DNA of 64,000 bases from Verrucomicrobiota bacterium (GTDB taxonomy: Bacteria; Verrucomicrobiota; Verrucomicrobiia; Limisphaerales; JAEYXS01), in contig JAEYXS010000047.1 of assembly GCA_023431185.1 (NCBI GenBank), positions 1 to 64,000 on the forward strand. Direction: 5' to 3'. How positions within the stretch are numbered: the first letter of the stretch is position 1; every line of letters begins with the position of its first letter. The position numbers and the translations under genes were made by a program. Below the pieces are notes generated by a model. That model was not told the DNA's origin and searched no databases. It saw only the letters and a program-made list of their open reading frames with translations. Positions 16,146 through 25,827 of the stretch are shown one piece after another.

Positions 16146-18212
16146 TCACTTCCGCGCAGCCGTCAATTCCCACTGCTCACCGAAGAAAGCGGCATCCACA
16201 ATGCCTTTGCCCGCAATGCGTTCGCCCGAGGGCACGCTCATATCCACCACGGCCCAGTCAGGCAGCTTGGGTGTTTGCTGGGAATTGGTCCCCGAGCTGT
16301 ATTGCGGGAAGGTGAAACCGCAATTGATCACCACATACTTGGATGGGTTTAACGGATTCGGATAGATGAGCACCGGCGCATGCTTCGTCGCATCATACGT
16401 CTTGTCACCCACTTGCACACCTTTGGCCGTCCACTTGATGGGCAACTTGTCCGCGATCTTCGCGAGCACCTTGTTGCTCGCCGGGTCACCCCAGAGGATG
16501 AGGTTGTTGTTCTTGATGTCCTCATCCGAGATGGCCCCGTCATCCTTCACCTGCGCCGGTCCCCGGAACTGCCGACGCCATTGGAACAGCGCCTCCTTCA
16601 TCTCCGCCTGCGCCCATAGACCCGCTTGCGCGTTCAAAGGCTGCCCCGTCGGCTTCACCATGATGAAGGAACTCATGAAGGCGTCATCAATGGGGCCTTG
16701 GAGGTTGGGTTGCTTGACCAAAGGATGGAGCTCAGGAGCAACACCAAAGGACCATTTTCCATTAAGTTTATAGAACTTAATCGGCCAACGAGTATTCTTT
16801 GTCTGCATACCAACTTGCCCATCAATGTCGAATTTGCGTGAGGCAGGGAATTCTGTGGTTACAGGAAACCCAGGATTATCGATGCGGAAAGCTGTGATGT
16901 TTTTGGTGTTAATTTTGAAGTCACCACTCGTTGCATCCGCCTCGATCCGCGCCTCCTCCCAATGCTTCTCCAGTGCATTCACCGTCACCCAATGCATCTT
17001 GTTCCACTTCAGCGTATGCGTCACCAGCGTCACCTTCTTCGGCACCGTCACACCTTTCGCCGCCGCCGCATCCACCAGTGCCGCCACCTTCTTCTTCGTC
17101 TCCGGCTCATATTTGTGACCCGTCTTGGGCCCGATGAGATGTGTCATCTTTATGCCTTCCTTGGCCAACGCCGCTTCCATCAGATCCGCCGCCGCCTTCT
17201 GCGCATCTTCCTCGCCGCTGTAAGCGATAAGCGTGCTGTTCATCAGATTGATCGGCGCCACCAAAGGATCATACATGGCCCACAGCTTCTGCTCATACCA
17301 CGGGATGGTGCTCAGCTTGTCGGCGAGCTTTTGGTAATTCAGCACGTCCACGAAGCCCGCACCCGGATTCACCGCCGCCCATTGGTCCGCATGATGCACG
17401 CCCAAGTGCCACGTGCCCGCGCCACCCATCGAGAAGCCGCGCATCGAGACGCGTTTCGCATCAATCGGATAATGCTTCATCGCGTGCGCCAAGCCCTCGA
17501 ACACATCCACCTCACCCGCGAACTTGAACGCATTCATGAACCGCCCATACGGATGCAGCACAAAGGTGTTCTCGGGCGCGAACTCGCCCACGGACTTCTG
17601 CCGGCCCTCGATGAAAGCGATCTCATTCAAAGTATCCCCGCGCCCATGCAGCCAGAAATCCAGCCGCATCGGTTTGTTGCCCGGCTTGAACGAGGCCGGC
17701 ACCACCAATCCGTATGGCTGCACCGAGCCATCCAGCTTCGACACAAACCCGCGCACCACGAGACCCGTCGCCGTCGTCCACGGTGCTTGCCCCGCCTTCA
17801 ACTGCGCCGCGCGATCCATCCCCTGCTTCACCATCGCCAGCGCGGACTTCGTCTGGTTCGTCGAGTAAAAGATATCATCCTCCACCGCATACGCCGCCGC
17901 GTTCCGATAGATCTGCACATCCGGCAATAGCTCCAGCAACTTCGGCTGCCCCTTCAAAGACGTTTGCAACGCCAGGATTTCCCGGTCCAGCACCGCCACC
18001 CCTTTCATGATCTCCGCCTTCGCCTCGGCTGACACCGGAAAGCCTGGTGGTGGCGAAAGCTTCTTCGGATTCGGCGGCAGCGATTGCTTGGCCTTCGCTT
18101 TGGCAGCGGGCTGCGGAGCCGCCTTCTTGGCATCCGCCGCAAAACTGGTGGAAACACTGGCGATGAGCAGAAGGCTCAGAATCACCCGACGATTAAGACG
18201 AACTGGAAACAT
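16146..18212 (-). CDS. Secreted alpha/beta-hydrolase (prolyl oligopeptidase/esterase type)
   Basis: 688 aa. Signal peptide (residues about 1-25, VILSLLLIASVSTSFAADA), then a Lys/Ala/Pro-rich linker, and an alpha/beta-hydrolase domain with nucleophile motif GFSMGGAGTWHL (about residues 260-275) and a likely catalytic His in IGPKTGHKYEP. The layout resembles PHB-depolymerase/feruloyl-esterase-like peptidase S9 relatives in PVC bacteria. The C-terminal 250 residues form an extra beta-rich region of unknown role. An exported esterase fits the sugar-processing neighbours upstream, though it is separately placed (138-base gap). Confidence 0.82.
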   Translation of the reverse strand: MFPVRLNRRVILSLLLIASVSTSFAADAKKAAPQPAAKAKAKQSLPPNPKKLSPPPGFPVSAEAKAEIMKGVAVLDREILALQTSLKGQPKLLELLPDVQIYRNAAAYAVEDDIFYSTNQTKSALAMVKQGMDRAAQLKAGQAPWTTATGLVVRGFVSKLDGSVQPYGLVVPASFKPGNKPMRLDFWLHGRGDTLNEIAFIEGRQKSVGEFAPENTFVLHPYGRFMNAFKFAGEVDVFEGLAHAMKHYPIDAKRVSMRGFSMGGAGTWHLGVHHADQWAAVNPGAGFVDVLNYQKLADKLSTIPWYEQKLWAMYDPLVAPINLMNSTLIAYSGEEDAQKAAADLMEAALAKEGIKMTHLIGPKTGHKYEPETKKKVAALVDAAAAKGVTVPKKVTLVTHTLKWNKMHWVTVNALEKHWEEARIEADATSGDFKINTKNITAFRIDNPGFPVTTEFPASRKFDIDGQVGMQTKNTRWPIKFYKLNGKWSFGVAPELHPLVKQPNLQGPIDDAFMSSFIMVKPTGQPLNAQAGLWAQAEMKEALFQWRRQFRGPAQVKDDGAISDEDIKNNNLILWGDPASNKVLAKIADKLPIKWTAKGVQVGDKTYDATKHAPVLIYPNPLNPSKYVVINCGFTFPQYSSGTNSQQTPKLPDWAVVDMSVPSGERIAGKGIVDAAFFGEQWELTAARK

Positions 18213-18361
18213 GCTGCCATTGAAACCAATCTTGAACAGGCGCGAAAGCAGAATTCACTATCCCGCAAATTTCTGAAACAAATTCAAAGTGGCCCGCGTC
18301 TGGGCAGATTCAGTCTCTGCACCGGACTTGTTTTCTGAACAAGGTTGGTCATTGTTCCCCT

Positions 18362-18535
18362 ATGGCAGGCACCTTCCCGATTAATAAAATGTCCCAGTCA
18401 AAGGTGAAATCCCCTGCCTGGCATGCTGAGGAACTCAAAGCGACAGAGAAGCTTGTGAAATCAGGTCAGGCCAATTTTTCTGATTGGGAAGAGGCTAAGG
18501 TTCGTATCCGCCGTAAAGCCGCCAAGCTCGCATGA
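18362..18535 (+). CDS. Orphan addiction-module antitoxin-like protein, 57 aa
   Basis: The frame from ATG 18362 to TGA 18535 encodes a short charged helical protein. The segment SPAWHAEELKATEKLVKSG followed by FSDWEEAKVRIRRK matches the pattern of the small 'putative addiction module component' family (TIGR02574 type: W-H-x-E-x-L, then a D/S-W-E-E-A-K motif). These antitoxins normally precede a RelE/ParE toxin with overlapping start. Here an ATG overlaps the stop (ATGA at 18532-18535), but the frame runs antisense into the epimerase gene and lacks toxin features. So the toxin seems lost or replaced. Confidence 0.7.
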   Translation: MAGTFPINKMSQSKVKSPAWHAEELKATEKLVKSGQANFSDWEEAKVRIRRKAAKLA

Positions 18536-18568
18536 ATTCGGTCATTATTGGCCCGCCGGTGCAACCGG

Positions 18569-19459
18569 CTACAGCAGTCCCGCTCGCTCCATCCACAGCA
18601 TCTCCGCCGTATACCCCTGCCGGAACGTCGGGTGTACATATTGATACCCCAGCTCCATCTTCAGCTTCCGATTCGCCACCTTTTTGTTCGTGAGCCCACG
18701 TTTGCGCTCGGCGTTCTCTTCTTCCGTAGCGTGCGGTGGCAAATCCTTGCCCAGCGCTTCGCCCAGCCAGCGGTAGAAATGCAACTGCGTCACCGGCTCA
18801 TCATCCACCACGTTATAGATCTCGCCCGGATGCGCGCCCTTCAACGCCGCCATGATAACCCCCACGGCATCATCCAGATGGATCATGTTGATAATGCGAT
18901 CGCCCTTCCCATGGATGCGCGCTTCATCTTTCAAGTATTGCTGGAAAAGATGGCCGCGTCCTGGTCCGTAGATGCCCGCCACGCGCAGGATGACCGCCGG
19001 GAATTTGCTCGTCTGAAAGGCTTGCAGCAGAAGCTTCTCCGTCTGCACCAGAATCTGGCTGGTCTCGTTCACCGGCTGGGTCGGTGCACTTTCTTTCACC
19101 GGCATCCCATCCGTCTGGCCATAGACGCTCGTGCTGCTCGTGTAGATGTATTTCTTGGGAGGATTGGCCGCCAGCCAGTTAAGCAAATTCTTCGTCCCTT
19201 CCAAATAAACTTGGCGATAAACCTCGGGCCCACCCTTGCTCGAGGAAACGCAATTCACCACCCAATCAAACGGCCCCGGCAAGGCCACCAAGGTTTCCGG
19301 TTTGGTGATGTCCGCAATCAGCGGCTTGATCCCGGCGGCTTCCAGCTCCGCCTGCCCCTCCGCACTGCGGCGAACGCCAAAGACTTCATGCTCCTTGGCC
19401 ACCAAAGCCTTGCCCAACGGCAGACCTACGTAGCCGCAACCGATGATGAGAACTCGCAT
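18569..19459 (-). CDS. NAD-dependent epimerase/dehydratase (extended SDR)
   Basis: 296 aa. Begins MRVLIIGCGYVGLPLGKAL, the GxGxxG nucleotide fold of extended short-chain dehydrogenases (variant GCGYVG as in YeeZ-like proteins). A YTSSTSVYGQTDG segment carries the Ser and Tyr of the active site, although the following YxxxK spacing is not classical. Later VILRVAGIYGPGRG and YNVVDDEPVT match nucleotide-sugar epimerase relatives. Substrate unknown. It is divergent from gcvP with 208 bases between starts. Confidence 0.85.
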   Translation of the reverse strand: MRVLIIGCGYVGLPLGKALVAKEHEVFGVRRSAEGQAELEAAGIKPLIADITKPETLVALPGPFDWVVNCVSSSKGGPEVYRQVYLEGTKNLLNWLAANPPKKYIYTSSTSVYGQTDGMPVKESAPTQPVNETSQILVQTEKLLLQAFQTSKFPAVILRVAGIYGPGRGHLFQQYLKDEARIHGKGDRIINMIHLDDAVGVIMAALKGAHPGEIYNVVDDEPVTQLHFYRWLGEALGKDLPPHATEEENAERKRGLTNKKVANRKLKMELGYQYVHPTFRQGYTAEMLWMERAGLL

Positions 19460-19667
19460 TGAGGAGAAGGTAAGCTGCCCGACCCGACCTCAAAAGCTCA
19501 AAAGGAAACCCTTTTTGCATCTGGAAAAAGCCCCGCTTCACACCCTCATTAGCCCGCCTATCTCCTGTGAGTCGCTTGTGAACAAAGTTCACTTGATTTG
19601 CCCCCGCCCCGTCTTACCTTGCACCCTTGTTTTTCGACCGGTCCACCGGTCGCTGACGCTGAATCAC
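19460..19667. other. Divergent intergenic region before gcvP
   Basis: Two palindromes: GTGAAC-AAA-GTTCAC (19578-19592) and CGACCGG-TCCA-CCGGTCG (19635-19652), the second 15 bases before the gcvP start. No glycine-riboswitch consensus was found. Either palindrome could be an operator. Confidence 0.45.
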
Positions 19668-22526
19668 ATGTCCGCCATTAATCTTGCCCATCCAGACCAG
19701 TTCGCCAGCCGCCACCTCGGCCCGAGTGACTCCGAACTCGCCGCCATGCTGCCGGTCGTCGGCGTGAAGTCGCTCGCCGAACTGGCTGATAAAACTGTGC
19801 CCGCGAGCATCCGCCTTGGCCGCTCGCTGAATCTCCCGGCACCTTGCTCCGAGTTCGAGGCGCTCGCCGAACTACGCGGCATCGCCAGCGGGAACAAAGT
19901 GTTCCGCTCTTACATCGGCATGGGCTATTACGACACCATCACGCCGCCGGTAATCCAGCGTAACATCCTCGAGAACCCGGGCTGGTACACGCAATACACG
20001 CCGTATCAGGCGGAGATTTCCCAAGGCCGCCTCGAATCCTTGCTGAACTACCAGACGATGGTCTGCGACCTCACCGGCCTGGACATCGCGAACGCCTCCC
20101 TGCTCGATGAAGGCACCGCCGCTGCGGAAGCCATGACGATGGCCTATAGCATCAAGGGTAACGATACGAAGAATGTCATCTTCATCGCCGACACCTGCCA
20201 TCCGCAGACGATCAACGTGGTGGTCACTCGCGCAAAGCCCGTAGGCATTGAGGTCCGCATCGGCAATCCGGCCAAGATTGATTTCGACGGCAAACTCTTC
20301 GCCGTGCTCGTGCAGTATCCCGATACCTTCGGTGCCGTCACCGATTACACGGACTTGTTCGCGAAGACACACGCGGCTGACGCCATCGCCATCGCCGCAT
20401 CGGATCTGCTCGCCCTCACGCTCCTGAAATCTCCCGGTGAACTCGGCGCGGATATCGCCGTGGGCAGTGCGCAACGCTTCGGTGTGCCGCTAGGCTACGG
20501 TGGACCTCACGCCGCCTTCTTCTCCACGCGCGATGCCTTCAAGCGCCAGATGCCCGGCCGTATCGTGGGCGTCTCGAAAGATTCTCGCGGCAAGACTGGC
20601 TTCCGTCTCTCGCTCCAGACGCGTGAGCAACACATCCGCCGCGACAAAGCCACGAGCAACATCTGCACCGCGCAAGCGCTCCTCGCGAATATGGCCGCCA
20701 TGTATGCGTGCTATCACGGCCCCAAGGGTCTGAAAGCTATCGCGCAACGTGTGCATGGCGTCACCACCGTTCTCGCTGCTGGCTTGGCCAAGCTCGGCTT
20801 GAAGGTCGAACCCGCCGCTTACTTCGACACCTTGCGCGTCACGGTAAAGGATGCGGCCGCAGTTCATGCTATCGCCGAGAAGCACGGCATCAACTTGCGC
20901 AAGATCGACGGCACGTCCGTTGGTCTTTCCGTGGATGAAACGGTTTCCGCGAAGGACATCGCCGAACTATGGCAGATCTTTAACGGCGACAAGGCTGCTG
21001 GCTTCAGCGTTGAGGACGTGAACAAGGGTCTCGCCTCCAGCATCCCCGCTGCCTTGCAACGCACGAGTGAGTATCTCACGCACAAGGTTTTCAACCTGTA
21101 TCACTCGGAAACCGAGATGCTGCGCTACCTGCGCAAGCTGGAATCACGCGACCTCTCGCTCACGCATTCCATGATCCCGCTCGGCTCCTGCACGATGAAG
21201 CTGAATGCGACCGTGGAGATGTTCCCGGTAAGCTGGCCGGAATTCGGCAAGCTGCATCCGTTCGCGCCGCTGAGCCAGACGCAAGGTTACCTCACGATGT
21301 TCAAGCAGTTGGAACAATGGCTCGCGGAGATCACCGGTTTCGACGCCATCTCGCTGCAACCGAACGCCGGTTCTGCCGGTGAATACGCGGGCCTGATGGC
21401 CATCCACGCGTATCACCAGAGCAAGGGCCAGGTGAACCGCGACATCTGCCTCATCCCGACTTCCGCGCACGGCACGAACCCCGCCAGCGCCGTGATGGCC
21501 GGTCTGAAAGTGATTCCCGTCGCGTGCGATAAGGAAGGCAACATCGACGTGGCCGACCTGCGCGCGAAGGCCGAGCAATACAAGGACACGCTCTCCTGCT
21601 TGATGATCACGTATCCGTCCACGCACGGCGTGTTCGAGGAAAGCATCAAGGACATCTGCCAGATCATCCACAATTTCGGCGGCCAGGTTTACATGGACGG
21701 CGCGAACATGAATGCCCAAGTCGGTCTCTGCCGCCCGGGTGATATCGGCGCGGACGTGTGCCATCTGAACCTGCATAAGACCTTCTGCATCCCGCACGGC
21801 GGTGGCGGTCCAGGCATGGGCCCGATCGGTGTGGCGAAGCACCTCACGCCCTTCCTGCCGGGTCATCCGGTCATCGCACTGGAAGGCCAGCACAAGCTCG
21901 GTGCCATCTCCGCTGCACCTTGGGGCAGTGCCAGCATCCTGACGATCTCGTGGGTTTACATCCGCTTGATGGGACCGGCTGGTGTCACCGATGCGACGAA
22001 ATACGCCATCCTGAACGCGAACTACATCGCCAAGCGCCTGCAAGAGCACTTCCCGATTCTCTACAAGGGCAAGAGCGGCCTCGTCGCCCACGAGTGCATC
22101 CTCGACCTGCGCCAGTTCAAGCTGGTCACTGCTGAGGATGTCGCCAAACGTCTGATGGATTACGGCTTCCACGCCCCGACGCTGAGCTGGCCGGTGGCCG
22201 GCACGCTGATGGTCGAGCCGACCGAAAGCGAATCCCAAGCCGAGCTGGATCGCTTCTGCGACGCCATGCTCGCCATCCACGCGGAGATACAGGCCATCGA
22301 ATCTGGTGCCGCCGACAAGGCGAATAACCCACTCAAGAACGCCCCGCACACGGCGGACACCATCGCGAGCGATGCGTGGAATCGTCCTTACTCCCGCGAG
22401 CAGGCCGCCTTCCCTCGCCCGTGGTTGAAGGATCACAAGTTCTGGCCCGCCGTCGGCCGTATCGACAACGTGTTCGGCGATCGCAACCCAGTCTGCACGT
22501 GCGTGGGCATGGAAGCTTACCAGTAG
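19668..22526 (+). CDS. gcvP: Glycine dehydrogenase (decarboxylating), P protein
   Basis: PLP enzyme of the glycine cleavage system: decarboxylates glycine and passes the aminomethyl group to lipoyl-GcvH. 952 aa from ATG 19668 (MSAINLAHPDQFASRHLGPS), the usual length of the fused (P1+P2) form; 75 upstream residues in the open frame are not homologous. Signatures: YIGMGYY (N-half), TPYQAEISQGRLE, GVSKDSRGKTGFRLSLQTRE, and in the C-half the PLP-lysine region NLHKTFCIPHGGGGPGMGP with Lys at about 704. gcvT, gcvH and gcvL are not next to it, so the system is split in this genome. Confidence 0.97.
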   Translation: MSAINLAHPDQFASRHLGPSDSELAAMLPVVGVKSLAELADKTVPASIRLGRSLNLPAPCSEFEALAELRGIASGNKVFRSYIGMGYYDTITPPVIQRNILENPGWYTQYTPYQAEISQGRLESLLNYQTMVCDLTGLDIANASLLDEGTAAAEAMTMAYSIKGNDTKNVIFIADTCHPQTINVVVTRAKPVGIEVRIGNPAKIDFDGKLFAVLVQYPDTFGAVTDYTDLFAKTHAADAIAIAASDLLALTLLKSPGELGADIAVGSAQRFGVPLGYGGPHAAFFSTRDAFKRQMPGRIVGVSKDSRGKTGFRLSLQTREQHIRRDKATSNICTAQALLANMAAMYACYHGPKGLKAIAQRVHGVTTVLAAGLAKLGLKVEPAAYFDTLRVTVKDAAAVHAIAEKHGINLRKIDGTSVGLSVDETVSAKDIAELWQIFNGDKAAGFSVEDVNKGLASSIPAALQRTSEYLTHKVFNLYHSETEMLRYLRKLESRDLSLTHSMIPLGSCTMKLNATVEMFPVSWPEFGKLHPFAPLSQTQGYLTMFKQLEQWLAEITGFDAISLQPNAGSAGEYAGLMAIHAYHQSKGQVNRDICLIPTSAHGTNPASAVMAGLKVIPVACDKEGNIDVADLRAKAEQYKDTLSCLMITYPSTHGVFEESIKDICQIIHNFGGQVYMDGANMNAQVGLCRPGDIGADVCHLNLHKTFCIPHGGGGPGMGPIGVAKHLTPFLPGHPVIALEGQHKLGAISAAPWGSASILTISWVYIRLMGPAGVTDATKYAILNANYIAKRLQEHFPILYKGKSGLVAHECILDLRQFKLVTAEDVAKRLMDYGFHAPTLSWPVAGTLMVEPTESESQAELDRFCDAMLAIHAEIQAIESGAADKANNPLKNAPHTADTIASDAWNRPYSREQAAFPRPWLKDHKFWPAVGRIDNVFGDRNPVCTCVGMEAYQ

Positions 22527-22548
22527 GCAGCGATAAAATGACGAAAGC

Positions 22549-22578
22549 AAAACGCCGGGCATGATGCCCGGCGTTTTT
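22549..22578 (+). terminator. Rho-independent terminator after gcvP
   Basis: AAAACGCCGGGC, loop ATGAT, GCCCGGCGTTTTT: 12-bp stem with a five-T tail, 23 bases after the gcvP stop. Confidence 0.9.
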
Positions 22579-22677
22579 ATTGCCGGCCGACGAAGCCCAG
22601 AGCCCCGTTGGGATTAGCCTGAAGAACACCCGTTGCGCCCGCCTGCCGCCTGTGGCACAACAACAGGCCCGAAACGT

Positions 22678-23226
22678 ATGGGCGGCAAGTTCAATTTCGA
22701 TCTGCGTAGTGATGACTGGCAGCGCAAGTTGCCGGAGAAGCTCATCATCGGCCGTTCGGAACTGGAGACGGGCGAGCATGTGGTGCTCAAGCTGCTGGCT
22801 TACATCCTCCTTTTTCGCGAACGCCTGGAGATCAGCCCCAACCTGCACCACGAAGACATCCCGTTCATCCCCGGCGTGGTGCAGCTCGATTACCAGCGCG
22901 ATCCGGTGCTTTGGGTGGAATGCGGCGAGTGCACGGTGCAAAAGCTCGACAAGCTCGCCGTGAAAGTTCACGAGGCCGAGATCTGGGTGATGAACCGTTC
23001 CCCCGAAGTGATGGCCCGGCTCCGTCGGCAGATGGAGCACGCCAAGGTGCGCCGTGACCGTTATCACCTGGTCGCCTTCGATGAAGAGATGTTCAACGAG
23101 ATGGTGAGCCACCTGCACACGCGCAACGAATTCTACCTCGTGCAGGCCGAGTTCGAACCGCCCGCCCTGCAGTTCGATTTCAACGAGATGTGGTTCGACG
23201 TGCCGTTCTACGTGGAGAAGTTTTAA
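22678..23226 (+). CDS. YaeQ family protein
   Basis: 182 aa from ATG 22678 (MGGKFNFDLRSDDWQRKL); the 15 extra upstream residues do not fit the family. Matches YaeQ by eye: the LKLLAYILLFRERLEISP helix, a WVECGECTVQKLDKLA strand-helix and the VHEAEIWVMN nucleotide-handling segment. YaeQ has a PD-(D/E)XK nuclease-like fold and a poorly defined role. Downstream of the gcvP terminator and convergent with copA (6-base gap between stops). Confidence 0.8.
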   Translation: MGGKFNFDLRSDDWQRKLPEKLIIGRSELETGEHVVLKLLAYILLFRERLEISPNLHHEDIPFIPGVVQLDYQRDPVLWVECGECTVQKLDKLAVKVHEAEIWVMNRSPEVMARLRRQMEHAKVRRDRYHLVAFDEEMFNEMVSHLHTRNEFYLVQAEFEPPALQFDFNEMWFDVPFYVEKF

Positions 23227-23232
23227 GGAGAG

Positions 23233-25827
23233 TCACCCCTTCCAGCGGCGCAAGCGGAGGGCATTGCCGATGACCACGACATCGGAAAGCCCCATCGCCG
23301 CCGCGCTCAACAACGGGCTCAGAAAGCCCAGCGCGGCCAAAGGAATGGCAGCCGCGTTGTAGAAGAAGGCCCAAAAGAGGTTTTGCTTGATGGTGCGGAG
23401 TGTCGCCTGCGCCAGGCCGATAGCCTCGGGGATCGCCTGGATGTCGGACTTCAACAAGATGATGTCCGCCGCCTCGCGCGCCACATCGCTGGCGCGGGCC
23501 ACGGCGATGCCGAGATCGGCCTGTTCCAGCGCGGGAGCATCATTGATGCCATCCCCCACGAAGGCCACCCGCTGGCCCTTGGTCTGAAGCTCCTTCACGA
23601 TATCCGCCTTTTGCTCCGGTCGTACTTCCGCGAAAACATTCTGCGGCTCGATACCGGCTTCGTGCGCCAGCGCTTCCGCCGTCACCTTGGCATCGCCGGT
23701 GAGCAGATAAACGCTCTGTGCATTACCCAGCTTGGTCTGTAACTGGGCGATGACTTCGCGGGCCTTGGGCTTGAGCACATCGCGCAAGGCGAGCACGCCG
23801 ATAAGCTGTTTACCTTCCGCCACTCCCAGCACCGAAGCGCCTTGCTGCATCCAGTGTGTGGTGAAGGCCTGGGCAGCGGTGGTATCGACACCGATCTCTT
23901 GCAACCAACGGAGTGAGCCAAGACGCAAGGTCTCGGTGGAATGTTCCGCGAAACTGGCTTCGATGCCCTTGCCGCGCAGCTCGGTCCAGTTCTGAGGCGT
24001 CGAGGTGGTGCGGGTAAAATTGAGGGACATCACAGCGGCAGGTACGGCGGCAGATTTACCGAAGCTCGGGAGGGGCTGAAAAGTTTGGGCGTTGCTGCGG
24101 CTCGGAGAGCCGCGCTCCACTAGTTGTGGTTGCGCCACGGATTTGCCGAAGGCCGTGGTTATGGCGAGGCTCAGCGGATGGTTTGAAGGCGTCGCGAGCG
24201 CGGAAGCGATATCCTTCAGCGCGCTCTTGGCGGATGCAGTAACGCGCAGATCTTCACTGGCAACCACGACGGGTTTGCCTTCCGTCAGAGTGCCGGTCTT
24301 GTCGAAAACGACGGCGGTGATGGTGCCGGATTTTTCCAAGGCCGCGCCATCGCGTATAAGGATGCCGCGTTGCGCCGCCACGTTGGTGCCCGCCATGATC
24401 GCAGCAGGTGTAGCGAGCCCCATCGCACAAGGACACGCGATGATGAGTACCGCCGCCGCATGGATGACGGCGGCGGCCAAAGCAGTATCCGGCAAATGAA
24501 TGGGCCAGAGCCAGCCGACCAGACCTTGGCTGAACGCACTGGCCGTAGCGAAAGCAAAGCCCCACCAAGCCGCTGCGGCCAGTGCGATAATCACCACCAC
24601 AGGCACGAAGATGCTGCTGACCTGATCGCCGAGCTTCTGGATGTTCGCCCGGCTGTTCTGCGCGCGTTCCACCACAGCGATGATCTGCGCGAGCGCCGTG
24701 GCACTGCCTGTCTTCGTGACACGCATGAGCAGTTGCCCATTCTCGACCAGCGTGCCGGTATAGAGCGCGTCACCAGTCTGCTTGTCCACCGGCAGCGATT
24801 CGCCGGTGAGCATGGATTCATTCACGGCGGAACCGCCCTCGATGACTTCACCATCCACCGGCACACGATCGCCCGGGCGCAAACGCACACGATCACCGGG
24901 CTTCAATTGCGCGACGGCCACGCTGGTTTCCTTGCCATCCGCAGACAGACGCAGCGCGGTAGGTGGCGCGAGATTCACGAGCGCCTTCAAGGAACTCGCG
25001 GCGCGTTCACTCATCATCGCCTCCAGCCAATGCCCCACGCTGATGAGCGTGATGATGCCCGCGGACTCCATGAAATACAGGTGCGCGTGCCAGCCCGCGA
25101 AAAGCCCCCATGTGCTGTAAGCAAACGCCGTGGTAGAGCCGAGCGCCACGAGCGTGTCCATGTTCGACTTGCCCTGCTTGAGTTGATTCCACGCGCCGCG
25201 ATAGAACCGCGCACCGCAGATGAACTGCACGGGTAATACGAGGAAGAAGGCGACCCAATGAAACCAGCGGGTCATGCCCAGCCCGAACACCCACTCACCG
25301 ATCATGAGAAGCAACGTGATGATGCCACCCACGATGACGTTGAACTTCCAACCGGAAAGGAGACTGCGTTTCGCTGGCGCGGCAGAGGTCGCAGCGTCTT
25401 CCAAGCGGGCTTCGTAACCGGCCTTATTGATGGCTGCAACGACAGCACTTAAATCTTTTTTCCCGTCCTTCTGCCACTCGATGGTCACCCGCCCGGTCGC
25501 CAGATCCACCTTGGTGTGGGCGACGCCGGGAATGGTCTGGGCCGCTTTGCTGACGTGCCCAACGCAGCTCTGGCAATCCATCCCAGCCACCACGATGCCT
25601 GCTTCTGCTGCCAATAGGCTGGGTTCATAGCCGGCACTTTTAACCGCTTGTAGCAAAGCTTCAGGGTTCGGGGTGATATTGTCCACCCAAGTCACTGTGG
25701 CCCGGGCATTTGCGAGATCCACGGTCGCCCCAGAGACACCGGGCACTTCCTGCAAAGCTCTGCCAGCCGAGCGGGCGCAGTTCTGGCAGGTCATGCCGTC
25801 GATTTTCAGTTCAGTTTTTGCTCTCAT
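23233..25827 (-). CDS. copA: Copper-translocating P1B-type ATPase
   Basis: 864 aa. Two N-terminal heavy-metal-associated domains with GMTCQNC (about 12) and GMDCQSC (about 83); about eight membrane segments; TGES phosphatase loop (LTGESLPVDK); metal site CPC (near residues 464-466, ACPCAMGLATP); phosphorylated Asp509 in DKTGTLTEG; SNHPLS ATP-site His-Pro; GDGINDAPAL hinge. It exports Cu(I) from the cytosol using ATP. Oddity: residues about 560-612 form an extra proline/serine-rich stretch in the nucleotide-binding domain, encoded by an interspersed palindrome inserted in frame (see 24053-24151). No copper chaperone or CueR-like gene is adjacent. Confidence 0.95.
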   Translation of the reverse strand: MRAKTELKIDGMTCQNCARSAGRALQEVPGVSGATVDLANARATVTWVDNITPNPEALLQAVKSAGYEPSLLAAEAGIVVAGMDCQSCVGHVSKAAQTIPGVAHTKVDLATGRVTIEWQKDGKKDLSAVVAAINKAGYEARLEDAATSAAPAKRSLLSGWKFNVIVGGIITLLLMIGEWVFGLGMTRWFHWVAFFLVLPVQFICGARFYRGAWNQLKQGKSNMDTLVALGSTTAFAYSTWGLFAGWHAHLYFMESAGIITLISVGHWLEAMMSERAASSLKALVNLAPPTALRLSADGKETSVAVAQLKPGDRVRLRPGDRVPVDGEVIEGGSAVNESMLTGESLPVDKQTGDALYTGTLVENGQLLMRVTKTGSATALAQIIAVVERAQNSRANIQKLGDQVSSIFVPVVVIIALAAAAWWGFAFATASAFSQGLVGWLWPIHLPDTALAAAVIHAAAVLIIACPCAMGLATPAAIMAGTNVAAQRGILIRDGAALEKSGTITAVVFDKTGTLTEGKPVVVASEDLRVTASAKSALKDIASALATPSNHPLSLAITTAFGKSVAQPQLVERGSPSRSNAQTFQPLPSFGKSAAVPAAVMSLNFTRTTSTPQNWTELRGKGIEASFAEHSTETLRLGSLRWLQEIGVDTTAAQAFTTHWMQQGASVLGVAEGKQLIGVLALRDVLKPKAREVIAQLQTKLGNAQSVYLLTGDAKVTAEALAHEAGIEPQNVFAEVRPEQKADIVKELQTKGQRVAFVGDGINDAPALEQADLGIAVARASDVAREAADIILLKSDIQAIPEAIGLAQATLRTIKQNLFWAFFYNAAAIPLAALGFLSPLLSAAAMGLSDVVVIGNALRLRRWKG
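24053..24151. repeat. In-frame palindromic insertion within copA
   Basis: A 12-base near-direct repeat (GATTTACCGAAG at 24053-24064 and GATTTGCCGAAG at 24140-24151) is spaced exactly 87 bases, i.e. 29 codons. Between them lies a family B arm at 24092-24118 (reverse orientation) with stem GCGGCTC/GAGCCGC and head CGCGCTCC. Both copies of the direct repeat encode the peptide FGKS. The reading frame is kept, so the ATPase should still be made with a longer loop. Confidence 0.65.

Noticed and set aside
19460..19667. Glycine riboswitch upstream of gcvP
   Set aside because: No match to the conserved tandem-aptamer core; only two simple palindromes are present.
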